Assembly (NCBI GenBank): GCA_034440635.1
Contig: JAOTON010001946.1
Location: forward strand, 1,208,001 to 1,272,000
Origin: Lepas anatifera
Lineage: Eukaryota > Arthropoda > Thecostraca > Lepadidae
Direction of reading: 5' to 3'
DNA: 64,000 nucleotides
The notes beneath the pieces are model-generated. The model did no database searches, was not told the origin of the DNA, and saw only the letters and a program-made list of their open reading frames with translations. How positions within the stretch are numbered: position 1 is the first letter of the stretch; each line of letters starts with the position of its first letter. Shown here piece by piece: positions 23,502-35,655 of the stretch. A program made the position numbers and the translations under genes.

Positions 23502-23958
23502 TTAAAGGGCATGTGGCACCTTCACAACGTGATCTTAACTGAGATAGCCAAGTTGTAAACCAAGTCGGAAAACCCGGTACTCCATATTTCATTTGTCTTG
23601 GAACTCGATATTTCCGTAGAAAAAAGCTAAAACCTACCTGACACCAGCCCCCCATCAGTCAGTCGCTGGGCGGCCATTGTTGTGAGCTAGTGGTGTGACG
23701 ACATATGCTGACGTCACGATGAGCATCAGCCAATCGAAGCCCTTGAAGCGTTTCAAGTATGGTAGTGGTTGCCAGATCGTGATATCATCCATAGAGTGAT
23801 ATTTATTTCTTTTTCTAGAGGAGTATTTTTAAAAAAAAAATATTGAGCTCATTGTACATTTTTCAGAGAAATCATGAGTTGCTTCATTATTTTTGGCTAA
23901 AAGTACGCCTAATTGCACTAAATTCCAGGATTCGACCAGGGTGCCACATTCCCTTTAA
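23502..23958 (-). mobile_element. TTAA MITE, copy Q3, 449 bp
   Basis: Element 23506-23954 between TTAA at 23502-23505 and 23955-23958. The termini are AGGGCATGTGGCACC and the complement of GGTGCCACATTCCCT. It is reverse-oriented relative to Q1. TGACGTCA lies at 23709-23716. The tail-to-head junction with Q2 through one shared TTAA suggests insertion into the terminal TTAA of an older copy. Confidence 0.85.
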
Positions 23959-26180
23959 GCAGCTGCCTTTGAGTAATGACTTTGGTTAAACGTGCCTTTT
24001 TGCCTCCCTGCCGATGCGCCTCCCCCTCCGGTTTGCCTCCCTTAACCCAGCACCACCTGGGCCTTTTTCGCACCCACCACTGCGTAGGGGTCCGATCGGA
24101 CCCACTATGATCTCAGGAAACAGGTGGTACGGAAAAATTGAAACAGCGCTGGAAGAGCCGTGCCGCCTTTACTCTCAAACTAATTTTCAACCATATCTGT
24201 TCATCCGTGACGTCAAACAGGGTCAAAATGGCTTTAGTATTTACCCACTTAGAAAATATGTTATCTTGTTCAAAATAGGGTTGGCAGGTTTTTTGCCAGT
24301 TTGTGTTTTTTACCGGTATTTACCATGGTAAAAACCGGCTGGAATAAACTAGTTTTTACAAGTTTTTGTCACTTCTTGCCATATTTGTTAAGAATCAAAA
24401 GGTGCGTAATCATTATATAGAATTAAAAAGATATATATCTTTTGCACTCTTTGCCTTAATAAAGGTCTTCAAATCGACGTTAAACACTTCTACTCCCTTT
24501 TGAAAGGTGCAGCAGCAATGTTTCCCTTCATAAGAAATCCTCATCGCTTGGCTGTCTTTCTCGACTTCTCGCTGGTAAGACCCAGGGGGGGGGGGGCAAG
24601 CCCCCAGTGGAACTGCACACCTTCGACTTTAGTTTATGGAAATTGGGTACTTACCCGGAAGTTGTGATTGGAGTTTTTAACCCGCTGGCTTGCCCCCCAG
24701 CAAGAACTAAGAAATATGATTGAAATATATCTTGAAATCTTGAAATCCTATAGTTGAGTCAAATAATCGTTAAGGGCTTATTTGGGATTTTTCCAGTCCC
24801 AGTAAGATACAGCAGTTGACTTTAAACTTAATGTATTGGTGCTCCCGCTGTTTGATCGCTCCTAGCCACACGAAGAAGAATAATCAGCACCAATCATTGA
24901 AATATGTACACGTACACGTACGATACAGCATCAATTAGCATGCTAATACCTAAATGGGCCCAGCAAATTTATAGATAATCGCCTTAAATGAAAATCTAAA
25001 GAAGTGACATCCAGCACTAATGGAAGAGAATATTTAAGTCCTACACTTTTAAGATATTAAACTACAGCCCCTCTCAGCAAGCACGACGAGCCCAGGGAGC
25101 AGGCGCATGCTGCTCGTATCAATTTATGTATATATTCAATAGAGGTAATAAGCTTTGACTTAGGAAACTAAGTTCAACTATATTTCCTCTTATTTCACCA
25201 GGCGTTGGACCCACTTTTTGGTAAAAAAATGTCTGATCTCAGTCAAAATGGAAGAATATCGGATTTTTATAACCAGCCAGTACAGAAAGCAACAAAGAGC
25301 CGAAATTCGAAGAGTTTGCGATCCTAACGTGGTAAGTTTCTTGTCAGCATGAGGTTGAAGTTTGGCTGGCCCCCTTACTTTTTCTGGTGGGGACGCTCAT
25401 GATATCATCAACCCCATTTTCAAATTGCATAGAAAATGGTTTCCTGAGAAGAATCTATAGCAAGAAGTTTCGCATTACTTTTTACAGCTACTTGCTCCCG
25501 ATCAGGCTCAGCTCGAATCGAACAACAATTCTTTTAGACATGTGGGGTGCAGAAAAATACTAGCCATGCATGGTGCCACCTGAATGGAGTGCCCTTTTCA
25601 TCAGGTGCTTCACGCTCGCGTGAAAAAAACTATCACCAGGCGCTCGTATGAAGAAAATGAAATAATAGCCGCAAGACGACAGTTTCTAGGAGGACGCTAT
25701 GGAAGGTACGAATTTCCGTTGAAACTTGTGATTTGATTTCCAAGATTTCCTGGGCAGTTAATAGTTTCAATTACCCACCAAAATTATTAATACCCGCCTC
25801 ATTGTGCCTCAGATCAACCACCCCAGTTCCAAATCCCAGGGCGCTGGGTGGAGAGGGACACCTGAGCATGTTGGATTTTCCACTCACTTCTGTGTGTTAT
25901 GATTTACTTTTTAAAGGTTTTTCAACTCTCTTTTCTAGTGGAGCCTTTCCAGCAGAATTCAATAGCCCTGGTGTTTACGAACTCATCAAAAGTATGGAAG
26001 TAAGAACAATTTTGATGTAAAATTAATTCCTAAACTGTAAATAAGGTTTGTAATAGGGTTTTAAGTGGTTCTCAACACATTACTTGAACATTCCACTCGC
26101 CGGCAATATTTCCCAATATGAATTTTACACTCGGCATCGTGGCGCAAAATCAGTTTTGGGACACTGGTGAAGGGGGATTT
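23959..26180. other. No gene recognised
   Basis: A 12-base G run lies at about 24586-24597, with nearby GCAAGCCCCC and CTTGCCCCCC suggesting a small GC-rich hairpin element. Otherwise AT-rich, with short frames only. Confidence 0.4.
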
Positions 26181-26660
26181 ACACGCGCATCGGCGGGGGT
26201 CTGGGCCACCTTCACATTGACGGGGCGGGTACCCGCCCCCCCCAAGATCTCGAGAACCACGCTAGATAGCGAAACACGGTAAACGGCGTTGGATAGCCCA
26301 TCCAAGTCTCTATAGAAAACATTTGAACCGTTTTTGTCAAGTCACATTTTAGGTGCTAAATTATTCCGTTTAAACCATTATTGCCATGAATTTCCAATGG
26401 AGAGGTCATGGTTCGTACCTGGCCTTAGATCATTGATATCGTAAATACCTAAATATATTTCATCGAACTCACTGGGCCCATTATGTGATCTGAGTTTCAA
26501 TTGAATAAGTTTACATTGTTCAGACTTATGATATCTTAAACGTTTTAAGGTGAGGTCACTTGACCTGCACTGGCGACCTGAGCTGAGATGACCTAACCTT
26601 AAAATTTTGACTCAAGTTGTAAACATGATCAGGCAAAACGTATACCTACCAAGTACCAAG
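26181..26660 (+). mobile_element. AGGTCA-rich MITE, copy C, right-truncated
   Basis: The left tip, CACGCGCATCGGCGGGGG at 26182, follows TTTA, a damaged TTAA. The next 450 bp parallel copy D (30844 onward), including ATCTCGAGAACCACG and the TGACCTGCACTGGCGACCTGA region. The right terminus is missing. Confidence 0.65.
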
Positions 26661-26727
26661 TTCAGATATTGGACCGTGAGTGCACGTCAGTGAAGAAGAA
26701 AGGTAAAATTTGAAAATATCTGAAACC

Positions 26728-26925
26728 AGGGTCCCATTTCATAAAAGGAGTTACATACGCTAATAGCGTAGAAGTAGCACAATGCAGCGTAGAAAGTGAA
26801 TAATACACCACAATCTTGTTTCAGAAAAATGCAGCATAATATGCAACTACTTGCAAAGTTAAGCTGCTGTAAACTATGCTGTACTAGAATGCACCGTAGA
26901 ATATTGACAGTCCTGTTTCATATAG
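26728..26925 (+). repeat. CATTTCATA-end MITE, copy 2
   Basis: It starts GGGTCCCATTTCATAAA and ends near TCCTGTTTCATA. The internal GCGTAGAAGTAGCA and AATCTTGTT match the minus strand of 20355-20550. A 178-codon minus-strand frame spanning 26874-27410 overlaps this repeat and is not supported as a gene. Confidence 0.5.
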
Positions 26926-26929
26926 TAGA

Positions 26930-27930
26930 CAACATGTACACTGAATGCGGAAAACACTCCTGAAAAGTTACGCAAGAAGTAGCAACGTAGCTTTTGCCAG
27001 CCAATGATGCAAAACATGAAAAATACATAATTTCTTCTGAAATTTTTAGCATCAATAAAACAATTGTTGTGAAGGACAAAAAGCACAATGAATATATAAT
27101 AATTTTGAAGGTGTTTAAGTTCCTTGCCTAAGTTTGAAGTGGGGGTTACCCATGTCAAACTGAGCTGATGGCCATTTCGTGACTGAGCTGAGTTCCATGG
27201 CCACTTGGTATGGTAACAAATAACGATGGCTGTTGAGGCAAATAAACAGGAAAGCTGACACTGATCACAGGAAAGCTGAGACTGACTGCTGCCCCAAGTA
27301 CTAGAACCTGCCCCGAGATCCCCCTCTGCCCCAAGATCGACCAAAAGCTGCCCCAAATCGGTAGGTCTGCCCTGAGGCTGACCGAACGAGATCTCGTTAA
27401 AATCTGCCACGTTCTGCGGACTGGTATAAGTGCTGGTGAGGTAAGATAGGTGGTAAATTCAATGAGAAGATTTTTGTGGAACAAATTGTTGCTAAATTAG
27501 TTCTTGGCACATAAAATCATGCCATTAAATGGTGGTTACAAGGTGGTAAATAATTACTCCTTGAATTGTACAATTCTGATACCTGTGCTTAACAGTACAT
27601 TCAAGAGGGATTCCTTCACACTGGAGTGAAGTCACACGAGAATAAAGGCATTCCTTTACCCTTGGGCTGTGGGTTAAAACTGTTGCTAATGGAGTTGCTC
27701 TCTTACGAATTTGAGTGAATACACAATAACCAAGCCTATTCCAATTGCAACAAATAAGCATTTCATCTTCAAGTCTGTGTGCCTTCTTGCAAAAAATTGG
27801 AGCATTAATAATTTACTTGTCCCATGTTATACCTATCCTATAAAGTTTGAGGCCGCATCATGTGACCTGCACTTATCTTGCAAACACTTTTCACAAGTGT
27901 GTCAAAGTCAATTTCCAGATGGACAGTGAG
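26930..27930. other. No gene recognised
   Basis: No supported gene. A low-complexity GCCCCAAGATCGACC-type stretch lies at about 27290-27380. Confidence 0.35.
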
Positions 27931-27936
27931 GAGAGC

Positions 27937-28747
27937 CCAGTCTGAAAAGTATGGCAGCAGGCCTGACAAGTCGTACCAGCCATCTAAAATTCTCGCACCA
28001 CCAGCCTCCAAAAATTCACACCAATCTGCCACATACCAGGGAAAAATGCACTCATTCCTACCCACACAATGCAATGCTACCTCTATTTTTAGTTACTTAG
28101 TTAAGGACTTTTTATCCTGTGTCTTAAAGGGAATGTGGCACCTTGGTTGAATCCTGGAATTTAGTGAAATTAGGCATACTTTTAGCCAAAAATAATGAAA
28201 CCACTCATGGTTTCTCTGAAAAATGTAGAATAAGCTCAATATTTTGTTTTTAAAAATACTCCTCTAGAAAAAGAAATAAATATCAGCCTGGGGATGATGT
28301 CACAATCTGGCAACCAATACCATACTTGAAATGCTTAAAGGGCTTCGATTGGCTGATGCTCATCGTGACGTCAGCATATGTCGTCACACCAGTAGCTCAC
28401 AACAATGGCCGCTGGCGATGGGAGGCTGATGGGGGCTGGTGTCAGGTAGGTTTTAGCTTTTTTTCACGGAAATATCGAGTTCCAAGACAAATGAAATATG
28501 GAGTAGCGGGCTTTCCGACTTGCTTTACAACTTGGCTATCTCAGTTAAAATCATGTTGTGAAGGTGCCACATTCCGTTTAATAACCATTCAGCCATTATT
28601 TGTTTGGTTAAGTGTCACCTTCCTCGCACCAGTCTCACAAATTCGCACCAGGTGGATAAAATTTGCACCAGTCACTCCTGTCTCCAAGAGCACTCACACT
28701 GACGAGACCTCATAAAAAATTCCATATTTTGCACACTGGATGACCAG
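27937..28747 (+). repeat. Tandem segmental repeat P, unit 1 (interrupted)
   Basis: After removing the MITE at 28128-28577, this unit of roughly 360 bp aligns with unit 2 at 29683-30030. Shared landmarks include GAAAAGTATGGCAGCAGG, CAGCCATCTAAAAT, CAATGCTACCTCT, TTCGCACCAGGT and TTTGCACACTGG. The units were originally in tandem. A foldback element has since inserted at their junction. Confidence 0.8.
28124..28581 (+). mobile_element. TTAA MITE, intact copy Q4, 450 bp
   Basis: Element 28128-28577 between TTAA tetramers (28124-28127 and 28578-28581). The ends are AGGGAATGTGGCACC and the complement of GGTGCCACATTCCG. Unit 2 of repeat P preserves the unoccupied site (TGTGTCTTTATAACCATTC at about 29863), which confirms the insertion and its limits. 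TGACGTCA lies at 28366-28373. Confidence 0.92.
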
Positions 28748-29689
28748 TTTGAAAAGGGTATTATCGCAATAGGCGGATCACATCTCATGGTTCAAAATGA
28801 TTATATCAGAAGGTCCACGGTTCAAAGGGTCTACCGCTCAAAATGTCTAACTTTCAAAAAGTGCAACGTTCAAAAGGCCCAAAGAGGCGTGCTCGGATGC
28901 ATGAGTGGGGTGCATGAAGCCGCAGAGGCGTGCTAAGACACCTGATAATAGGAGGCAATGAGGGTTAAGTTAAGGTTAGGTTAGGTTAGGTCAGGTCAGG
29001 TCAGGTCAGGTCATCTCAGGTCAGGTCAGGTCAGGTCAGGTGTGTATGCCCTTGGTCCCTATTCCCTAGTCTGGGGATATAACCCCTCTTTCCAGAGTCT
29101 GACTGCACCTCTGGTCTGGGTACCACTTTGGGAAATGCTTTAGAAATATCCCCACATTCTGCCATAAAATCCTTAGAGGTGAAAAAGAAGGAAGGAGGGA
29201 GGGTTTGAGCAGTGTAAAGTGGTACCCAGACCAGAGGCACAGTCAGATTCTGGAAAGAGGGGTTATATCCCAGACTAGGAAATAGGGACCAAGGGCATAC
29301 ACAACTGACCTGACCTGACCTAACCTAAGCTAAGCTAAGCTAAGCTAAGTTAAGCTAAGCTAAGCTAATCTAATCTAATCTAATCTAATCTAATATAATA
29401 TAATCTAATCTAACCTTACCTTACCTTACCTTACCTTACCTTACCTTAGCTTACCTAACCTAACCTAACCTAGCCCTCATTGCCTCCTATTATCAGGTGT
29501 CTTAGGCGCTTCTGCGGCATCATGCACCACACTCTTGCATCTGAGCACGCCTCTTTGGGCCTTTTGAAGGTTGCACTTTTTGAAAGTTAGAAATTTTGAG
29601 CGGTAGACCCTTTGAACCGTTGACCTTCTGATATAATCCTTTTGAACCGCGAGATGTGATCCGCCTATTGTGATAATACCTTTGAAAAG
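28748..29689. mobile_element. Mutator-like foldback element with pentamer arrays, 9-bp TSD
   Basis: Element 28757-29680 (924 bp) is flanked by TTTGAAAAG on both sides (28748-28756 and 29681-29689). The ends are GGTATTATCGCAATAGGCGG and its near-complement, and the arms pair over nearly their full length, leaving a spacer of less than about 100 bp near 29130-29205. Both arms contain an array of 5-bp units: GGTTA then GGTCA on the left (about 28968-29040), and TAAGC, TAATC, CTTAC and CTAAC types on the right (about 29305-29472). The right array is longer, so the arms have grown unequally. A 9-bp TSD with long arms is the Mutator-superfamily pattern. No transposase. Confidence 0.85.
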
Positions 29690-30055
29690 TATGGCAGCAG
29701 GTCAGACGATTCACACCAGCCATCTAAAATTTTTGCACTGCCAGCCACCCAAAATTTCTACCAATCCTCAATATACCACACAGAAGAAGGCAACCATCCC
29801 TACCCGCACTATGCAATGCTACCTCTCTTATTAATTACTTAGTTTTATTACGTCCCCTCCTGTGTCTTTATAACCATTCATTCATTATTTGTTTGATTTT
29901 CAGTGCCACCTCCCTCACACCAGTCTTGCAAATTCGCACCAGGTTATTAAAATTTGTGCCACTCCCTCCTGTCACCAAGGTCACTCGCACAGACGAGATC
30001 TCGTCAAAAGTGCCATACTTTGCACACTGGCTGGAGGAGAGCTCAGCCCCAATCA
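29683..30055 (+). repeat. Tandem segmental repeat P, unit 2
   Basis: Colinear with unit 1 and lacking the Q4 insertion. The trailing GGAGGAGAGCTCAGCCCC resembles the sequence just before unit 1 (GAGGAGAGCCCAG), so part of a third unit may follow. Confidence 0.75.
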
Positions 30056-30839
30056 ACAATCTTACATGTTGATGTTAGCAAGGACCCCAAAAAGTAGTAA
30101 TACTGATTCCAAGGTGGGCCGACCAAAAAAACTGATCTACATACCCACTTACTTGGACATCTGTGAACTACAAGCGACTTGGTAGCGTGATTGTGATGGG
30201 GAGATGAAAGAAAGGGGTGGACACAACACGGGGTCTCTGTTGCTTGCCTTCGGTGGGTGAAGAAGTTTCTTTGTTCTTCAACTGCCGTGATTATCTTGAT
30301 CAATCTCATCTAATGCCTCCTCCTTGGGTGGAGATACAAGGTAATAAATAGAACATGGATAGGATATACACAGGGCCTTGTCAGCAATCACGTTACAGCA
30401 GGAGGAGAGAGTAGTGCAGCGGCTAGGCACTCACGGGACTCAAGGCATTAAAAAATGTTCAAAATAGGAAGAAGAGAATGTCTCTAGATCACGAACAAGA
30501 ATATATAAAACTCTAGGAAACGCTGGTACCACGGTATCATTCGGAAGTGGAGACAATCACGGAAGCGCATGGGCGTGCTCAGAGGCTCAGACACATGAAA
30601 ATTGGGTGCAAATGCATTACGAATTATGAAGAGGTGTGCTCGAATCACTTAGAAATGAGGGTAAGGTGCGCAGAGGCATGTTCAGACCATGGGGAACTGG
30701 GGTGATTGACTGACGATCCTAATTCAAAAGGCCTGACCGTGACCATGACCGGTAGGATTTTCAGAGTCATGGGTATAAGAATACGAAAGATCATGGAAAT
30801 GATTGTAAGCAGTGATAAAAAGTAAGTAGTGAAGTGATT
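30056..30839. other. No gene recognised
   Basis: No gene or bounded repeat. Confidence 0.4.
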
Positions 30840-31636
30840 TTAACACGCGCATTGACGGGGGTCTGAGCCACCTTCGCATTGACGGGGGAGGGCGGGTACC
30901 CGCCCCCTAAGATCTCGAGAACCACGGTAGGTAGCGAAAAACGGAAAACGGCGTTGGGCTGCCCATCCACTTCTCCATCGAAAACATTTGAACCATTTTT
31001 TGTCAGGTCATATTTAAGGTCACGAGAGGTCAAAACATGCCCGTCATAGGGATAACATGTAAATTCAGTTTTTCGGCCATTACATCTGAACAAGTAAAGA
31101 TAGAGCAAAACGACTTAAACGATATGAATTCTCTTAGCAAGCCAAATCGAATGATATATAATTTGACCTTGCTAGGTCAAATCAAGGTTTTGACTTGACC
31201 TGAGGTCAGGTCAGGGTCAAATTATATAAAATGCATATCATTAGAACCGCAAAGCCCAGGCGAGTCTAATGCAGCTAAAATAAATGCTCTATCACCATCC
31301 GTTACTGAGTTATTTCGTAAAAACCATTTTTCTCATGTATTTCCTATGGAGAGGTCATGCCTCGTACCTGACTTTAGGTCATCGATATCAAAAATACCGG
31401 AACATATTTTAGAGAACTCGGTGGGGCCATTATGTGATATGAGTTTCAATCGGATAAGTTCACCCTGATCCGACTTATGCTATCTTAAACTTTTTTGAGG
31501 TCGGGTCACTTGACCTGTACTGGTGACCTGACCTGAGATGATCTAACCTTAAAATTTCCACAGAAGTTGTAAAAATGATGAGGAAAAATGTATATCAAGT
31601 ACGGCGGCGATACGCGCCGCCGTTTTTCTACTAGCG
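30840..31636 (+). mobile_element. AGGTCA-rich MITE, copy D, right end lost
   Basis: TTAA (30840-30843) precedes CACGCGCATTGACGGGGG, followed by the subterminal GCCACCTTCGCATTGACGGG. The interior shows AGAGGTCATG, TAGGTCATCGATATC and many further GGTCA motifs. The copy stops near GCCGCCGTTTTTC (about 31617-31636), where a hAT fragment begins. Confidence 0.8.
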
Positions 31637-31639
31637 AAT

Positions 31640-31892
31640 ATTTTTTTGCTCTACAGACCTAGTATAAACACCTTTTTTCAGTGCTCGACAGACTTAGCAT
31701 AGGCCACCTCTCCAAGTACGTGATTGCTCTCCGGGAGGGGGGGTGGGAGCGAAGATTGTTTTGCTCTACAGACCTAGTGTAAACACTTTTTTTCAAAAAT
31801 GTATCCGGCGTTTAGGACACCAAAATACAGTTTGCCCCCCTCCAGCACTTTGAGGGGCCATGGCCGGAATGCCCCCCCCGCGCCTGCCAATG
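31640..31892 (-). mobile_element. hAT MITE fragment related to 3508-3860
   Basis: On the minus strand it begins CATTGGCAGGCGCGG at 31892 and continues through GGCCATGGCCCC and the TTTACACTAGGTCTGTAGAGCA motif, matching 3508-3860 with substitutions. The other terminus and the duplication are missing. It abuts the 5' edge of the LINE. Confidence 0.75.
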
Positions 31893-32761
31893 ACCGCTGA
31901 GGCGGTATTGGGTGTCCCCATTTGCTTCTCTACGGAAGTTCAACCGGTCAGTAAACAGTGACCCAATGGGAAGTGACCACTTCCCTGTTCTTGTGACCTG
32001 TGACGGTGCACCTGTTTTAGGCACGAGACCGCAACGGTGGAAGTTTAAAAACGCAGATATGTCCCTGTTTAATTCTCTCGTAGATGATTACGTAGAGAAT
32101 ATGTCGACAGGAGAGCCACTCACAGTGGACGAGTTTTCGACCATATTCCGAGACGCAGCCCATGCCAGTATCCCCCGAACATCAAAAAACCCGCAGCGGC
32201 CACCGGTTCCGTGGTGGAGCGAGGATTGCCGGAACGCTATTCGTAAACGACGACGAGCCTACCGACAGTTTAAACGAAACTCCACACTATACAACTTAAA
32301 TATCTATAGACAGGCCAGAGCCGCCTGCAGACGCACCATAAAACAAGCTAAAAGGAAGTCTTGGAGGGAGTATGTAAGCAGACTGAATAGATGTACACCA
32401 TTGTCCCAGGTATTTGCCCAAATTCGCCGCATTGACGGCACGTCGGTCCCCACATATCTTCCAACACCAAACGTTTCTGGCAGAACAATATTCAACCCAG
32501 CTAAAGTGGCTAACTGTATAGGCAATGCGATTGCACAGCGCTGTAGCTCCTTGAGAGACGATAATACATTTATGAGACATAAAAACCTAGCCGAACAGAG
32601 AACTATAGATTTTACCACTACTGACACGCCATCTTATAACCAGCCGTTTTCGATGCACGAGCTGGTGGCAGCGATCCGTGCCCTTCGTTCTGTAGCTGAG
32701 GGACCAGATCTTATACATAATGATATGTTGAAAGCCTTGTCGCAATATGCGCTGAGGGCAC
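31893..32761 (+). pseudogene. LINE (I/Jockey-type) open frame, 5' part, interrupted
   Basis: The frame running to 32761 encodes the end of an apurinic-like endonuclease domain (the GSDHFPV motif with its catalytic His, around 31970-31990), a basic linker, and the start of the reverse transcriptase domain (ELVAAIRALRS...). The copy is 5'-truncated, since most of the endonuclease and any ORF1 are absent. It is cut at 32761 by a hAT insertion and continues in the same frame from 42992. Apparent codons beyond 32761 belong to the hAT. Confidence 0.88.
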
Positions 32762-33277
32762 CAGAGGTGCAGAAAGTATGCTGGCTGTCACAAACTCAAT
32801 GCGACGTATGCCTCCTCTGTCACAAAAAGCTGGAAATGATAATTGTATACTTGAATACTATTTCCAATATGCTGAATGTCATCTACCTGTCTCTTACTTT
32901 TGCAACAGACAAGGTTCAAGCACCAAGCCATTACTGCATGAAAGTATTAAACTGTGTTTTCATTTTTAGGGATCATGTTTATGTTTTGGAAGGAAAATTT
33001 CCAATTATGGATCATTGTTTCCAGTATTGGGATCATAACTTTTATTGGCAACTCTGACTGCAGTTTCCCCCAATGACATGCATTTCCCTTTTGAAAAAGT
33101 TTCCATTTTTGGAAGGAGTGTTTCCAATTATGGTACTTTTCCCCATGATTAAATGTGGCAATTATCATGAAAATAATTATTATTGGGAACTAATCTACAG
33201 TGACGGATCTAGGATTTCGTTAAGGGGGGGCCCAGGCTCGGAGGGCGCCGAACCTGGGGGCGCCGAACCTGAGGGGC

Positions 33278-33783
33278 GCCAATTTCAGTCGCGGATCTAG
33301 CCGGTCGGTTTGGAAGGGACAAACCACAGTCGAAAAGCAAAAAAAAAAACGTCACGCAGTCAAAAGCTGCGCCACCAATATCACTTGCCGGAAGAATTTT
33401 GGGGTATTTCAGACGAAAAGCCAAAAAAGGGCTCGAGATACTTCTTCCTATCCAAGGCTGGCTATACTATGGAGGTCTGGCTATACTATAACTGAGAATT
33501 ATTGATATTTACTCCATGATTCTGATGAAGGGCTGTGCCCGAACATATAATCTTCAGTGTTTTTTACATTTCCGGATTCGAGGGGACAGGCCAGGGAACA
33601 TCTTATCAACTTATGTTCTGTTTGAAGTTGACAGTTGAAACACCAAAATCTTGCTTATAAACTAAAAAGGAGTAGGGGAAAAAGGAGGTCGATCGCTTTG
33701 GGGGCGAAAACATAGTTTTGTCCCGAGCTTTTCCGTTTGGGGAATGCCATTTTTGCCCCCCTGGATCCGCCACTGGCCAATTT
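33278..33783 (+). mobile_element. hAT-C, 490-bp element nested in hAT-B, perfect 8-bp TSD
   Basis: Element 33286-33775 is flanked by GCCAATTT on both sides (33278-33285 and 33776-33783). The ends are CAGTCGCGGATCTAGCCGG and, inward from the right, CAGTGGCGGATCCAGGGGGG. It contains no coding capacity. Confidence 0.9.
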
Positions 33784-34079
33784 ACCACCCAAAAGGCGGC
33801 CAGTGTCAATGAAAAACGCGTTTAAAAAGGATTTGTAAATGCTTATTTTCATGAAGGCTTCCTCTTAGTGAAGACATCTTCACGTTTACCATCAAGCATA
33901 TTTCGGGCCAGCTAACGACTGGTACCTTGGTAGAAAATGCTGAAAGCACCCACTGACGCTAACTGAAGCACGATGAGCAAATAATACAGTTATCTTCGGT
34001 CATGGCAAAAACTGGGGCGTCGTATCCACCACCTCCACTTATCACAGTTGTCCTGGCTAACGGCTCCATACAGAAATAC

Positions 34080-34835
34080 CCGATTGACGCTAACTTGAGC
34101 CTCATAGGCCGCAGAACCTCTGCGGGCCTGGGCCCCTGAGTTTGGTGACTTCCCTGAGTTTATATCGAGTCCCCTCAGCTGATCTAGAACCGCTTTAGTT
34201 AACTAGGCTCTCACACTGAACTTGAAACCTATATGTCGCCGCTGAAGCCTATTAAGCTTTTCGGGGCCCTTTTATTGATATAGGGCTCCATCAACAGGTC
34301 CTGGGCCCTCTGAGCTAAAAACTGGAGCTCTGAGCCTCAAGCTGGATTAGTGTCCCTTAAGCTGGTCATTGTCCCCTGGGTTGGTATCGTTTTCGTTTAA
34401 CTGATATAGATCCCTTCAGCTTGTTTGGGGCCCGCTGTGCGTATCTGGACACTAGTTCGGCGAGCCACCCAGCTAGTCTGGCCCTATTAGTTTTATGGGC
34501 CTTCTGAGCTTCTGCAGGTTCCCCTCAGAGTGTCTGGGCCCCATCAGTTGAAAATTGAACCCCTGGGTTAGTTTTGGGTCCCTGAGCCTATTTAAAAACC
34601 GTTTAGATAGGTAGGCACCCCACGCTGGTCTTGAGAATCCTGTGTTGGCATTGAGGTCAAATGAGCTCGTCGGGAGCCCTTATCTAGGTCCCCTTAACTG
34701 GCACGGGCCCCTCAGCTGATTTTGGAGACCCAAAATCCCTCCTACCGGATTCCACCCACGCCAGATTTCCTGACTCCCTGAGGGCCCCTGGGGGGCCATT
34801 GCGGTTTTTTCCAGGGATCAGCGCTGGGGTCCCTC
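34080..34835. repeat. Degenerate minisatellite (GGCCCCTGAGCTGAT-type) in hAT-B
   Basis: Irregular short units built around CCCCTCAGCTGAT, GGGCCCCTGAG and CCCTGAGCT repeat across about 750 bp. The complement of the motif (CAGCTCAGGGGCCCC) matches the array in the hAT at 57121-60780, which suggests shared descent of the two elements. Confidence 0.6.
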
Positions 34836-34857
34836 CCCCGAGACAAAGCTTACAACA

Positions 34858-35655
34858 TGTCTCTGTCTATATACTCTAGCATCTGCCAGAGTTGAGCTAG
34901 AATCATTTTTAGGCACACTTCGCTTCCTCTCGTTACGGCGAATCATCAAATAATGCATAATATGACTATACTAGGTCAAAACATAAAAATGACCTGATCT
35001 ATGGGTAGGTCAAGGCCACCATCTAGCCTAGCATAGTCAGTATGCATATGAATCAAGTCACAATAGCAATAAAAATGGTATCAAAATACGGGTTTTATCA
35101 ATATTTCCTGCAAAGCAATTGACCCAAGTCTTAAAACCTGCTTAGGAAGCCCCAGATGAACTCTCAGAGGTAATATGTCTTAACTTGCAACATGAACCGA
35201 TAAAGAGGCCTAGGATACTATGATTTGGGGAATCCGAAGGTATTCCAAGCGGCGTCTGCAGACATAGAACAATTTTTCGGCAAATTTCCGTTTTACCCCA
35301 TGTATTTTCAATGGAGAGGTCATTATTCGTACCTGTCCCTAGGTCATCGATGGGAAAAATCCCGGGATAAATGTATTAGTACTTTTTGGGCCCATTATAT
35401 GGTACAAGCTTGAAATCGATAGGTTCACCCTTTTCTTACTTACGCCACCTTAAACATTTTTGGGGTGAGGTCACTTGAACTGCGCTGGTGACCTGACCTG
35501 AGATGACACAACCTTAAATTTTGAGGGAAAGTTGCGGAATTGATCAATGATAAGGTGTGACAAGTACTGTGTCGCTTCGCGCCGACGTTTTTCGTGCCAC
35601 TGGGAGACCTCGAGGGGGTGTTCAAGCACGCCCCCCCCAACGGGCCGGAACGGGG
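34858..35655 (-). mobile_element. AGGTCA-rich MITE fragment in hAT-B
   Basis: The right tip is the complement of TATTCGCGCCCCGTTCCGG (about 35640-35655) without an intact TTAA. The interior parallels the copy at 51039-51903, including AATGGAGAGGTCAT and TAGGTCATCGATATGAAAA in varied form. The other terminus is missing. Confidence 0.6.

Noticed and set aside
26874..27410. 178-codon minus-strand frame
   Set aside because: It overlaps a dispersed MITE and a low-complexity stretch, without splice support or a known domain.
28968..29472. Telomere repeat tract
   Set aside because: The pentamers are short, mixed and confined to the arms of a bounded foldback element, so they are not a chromosome end.
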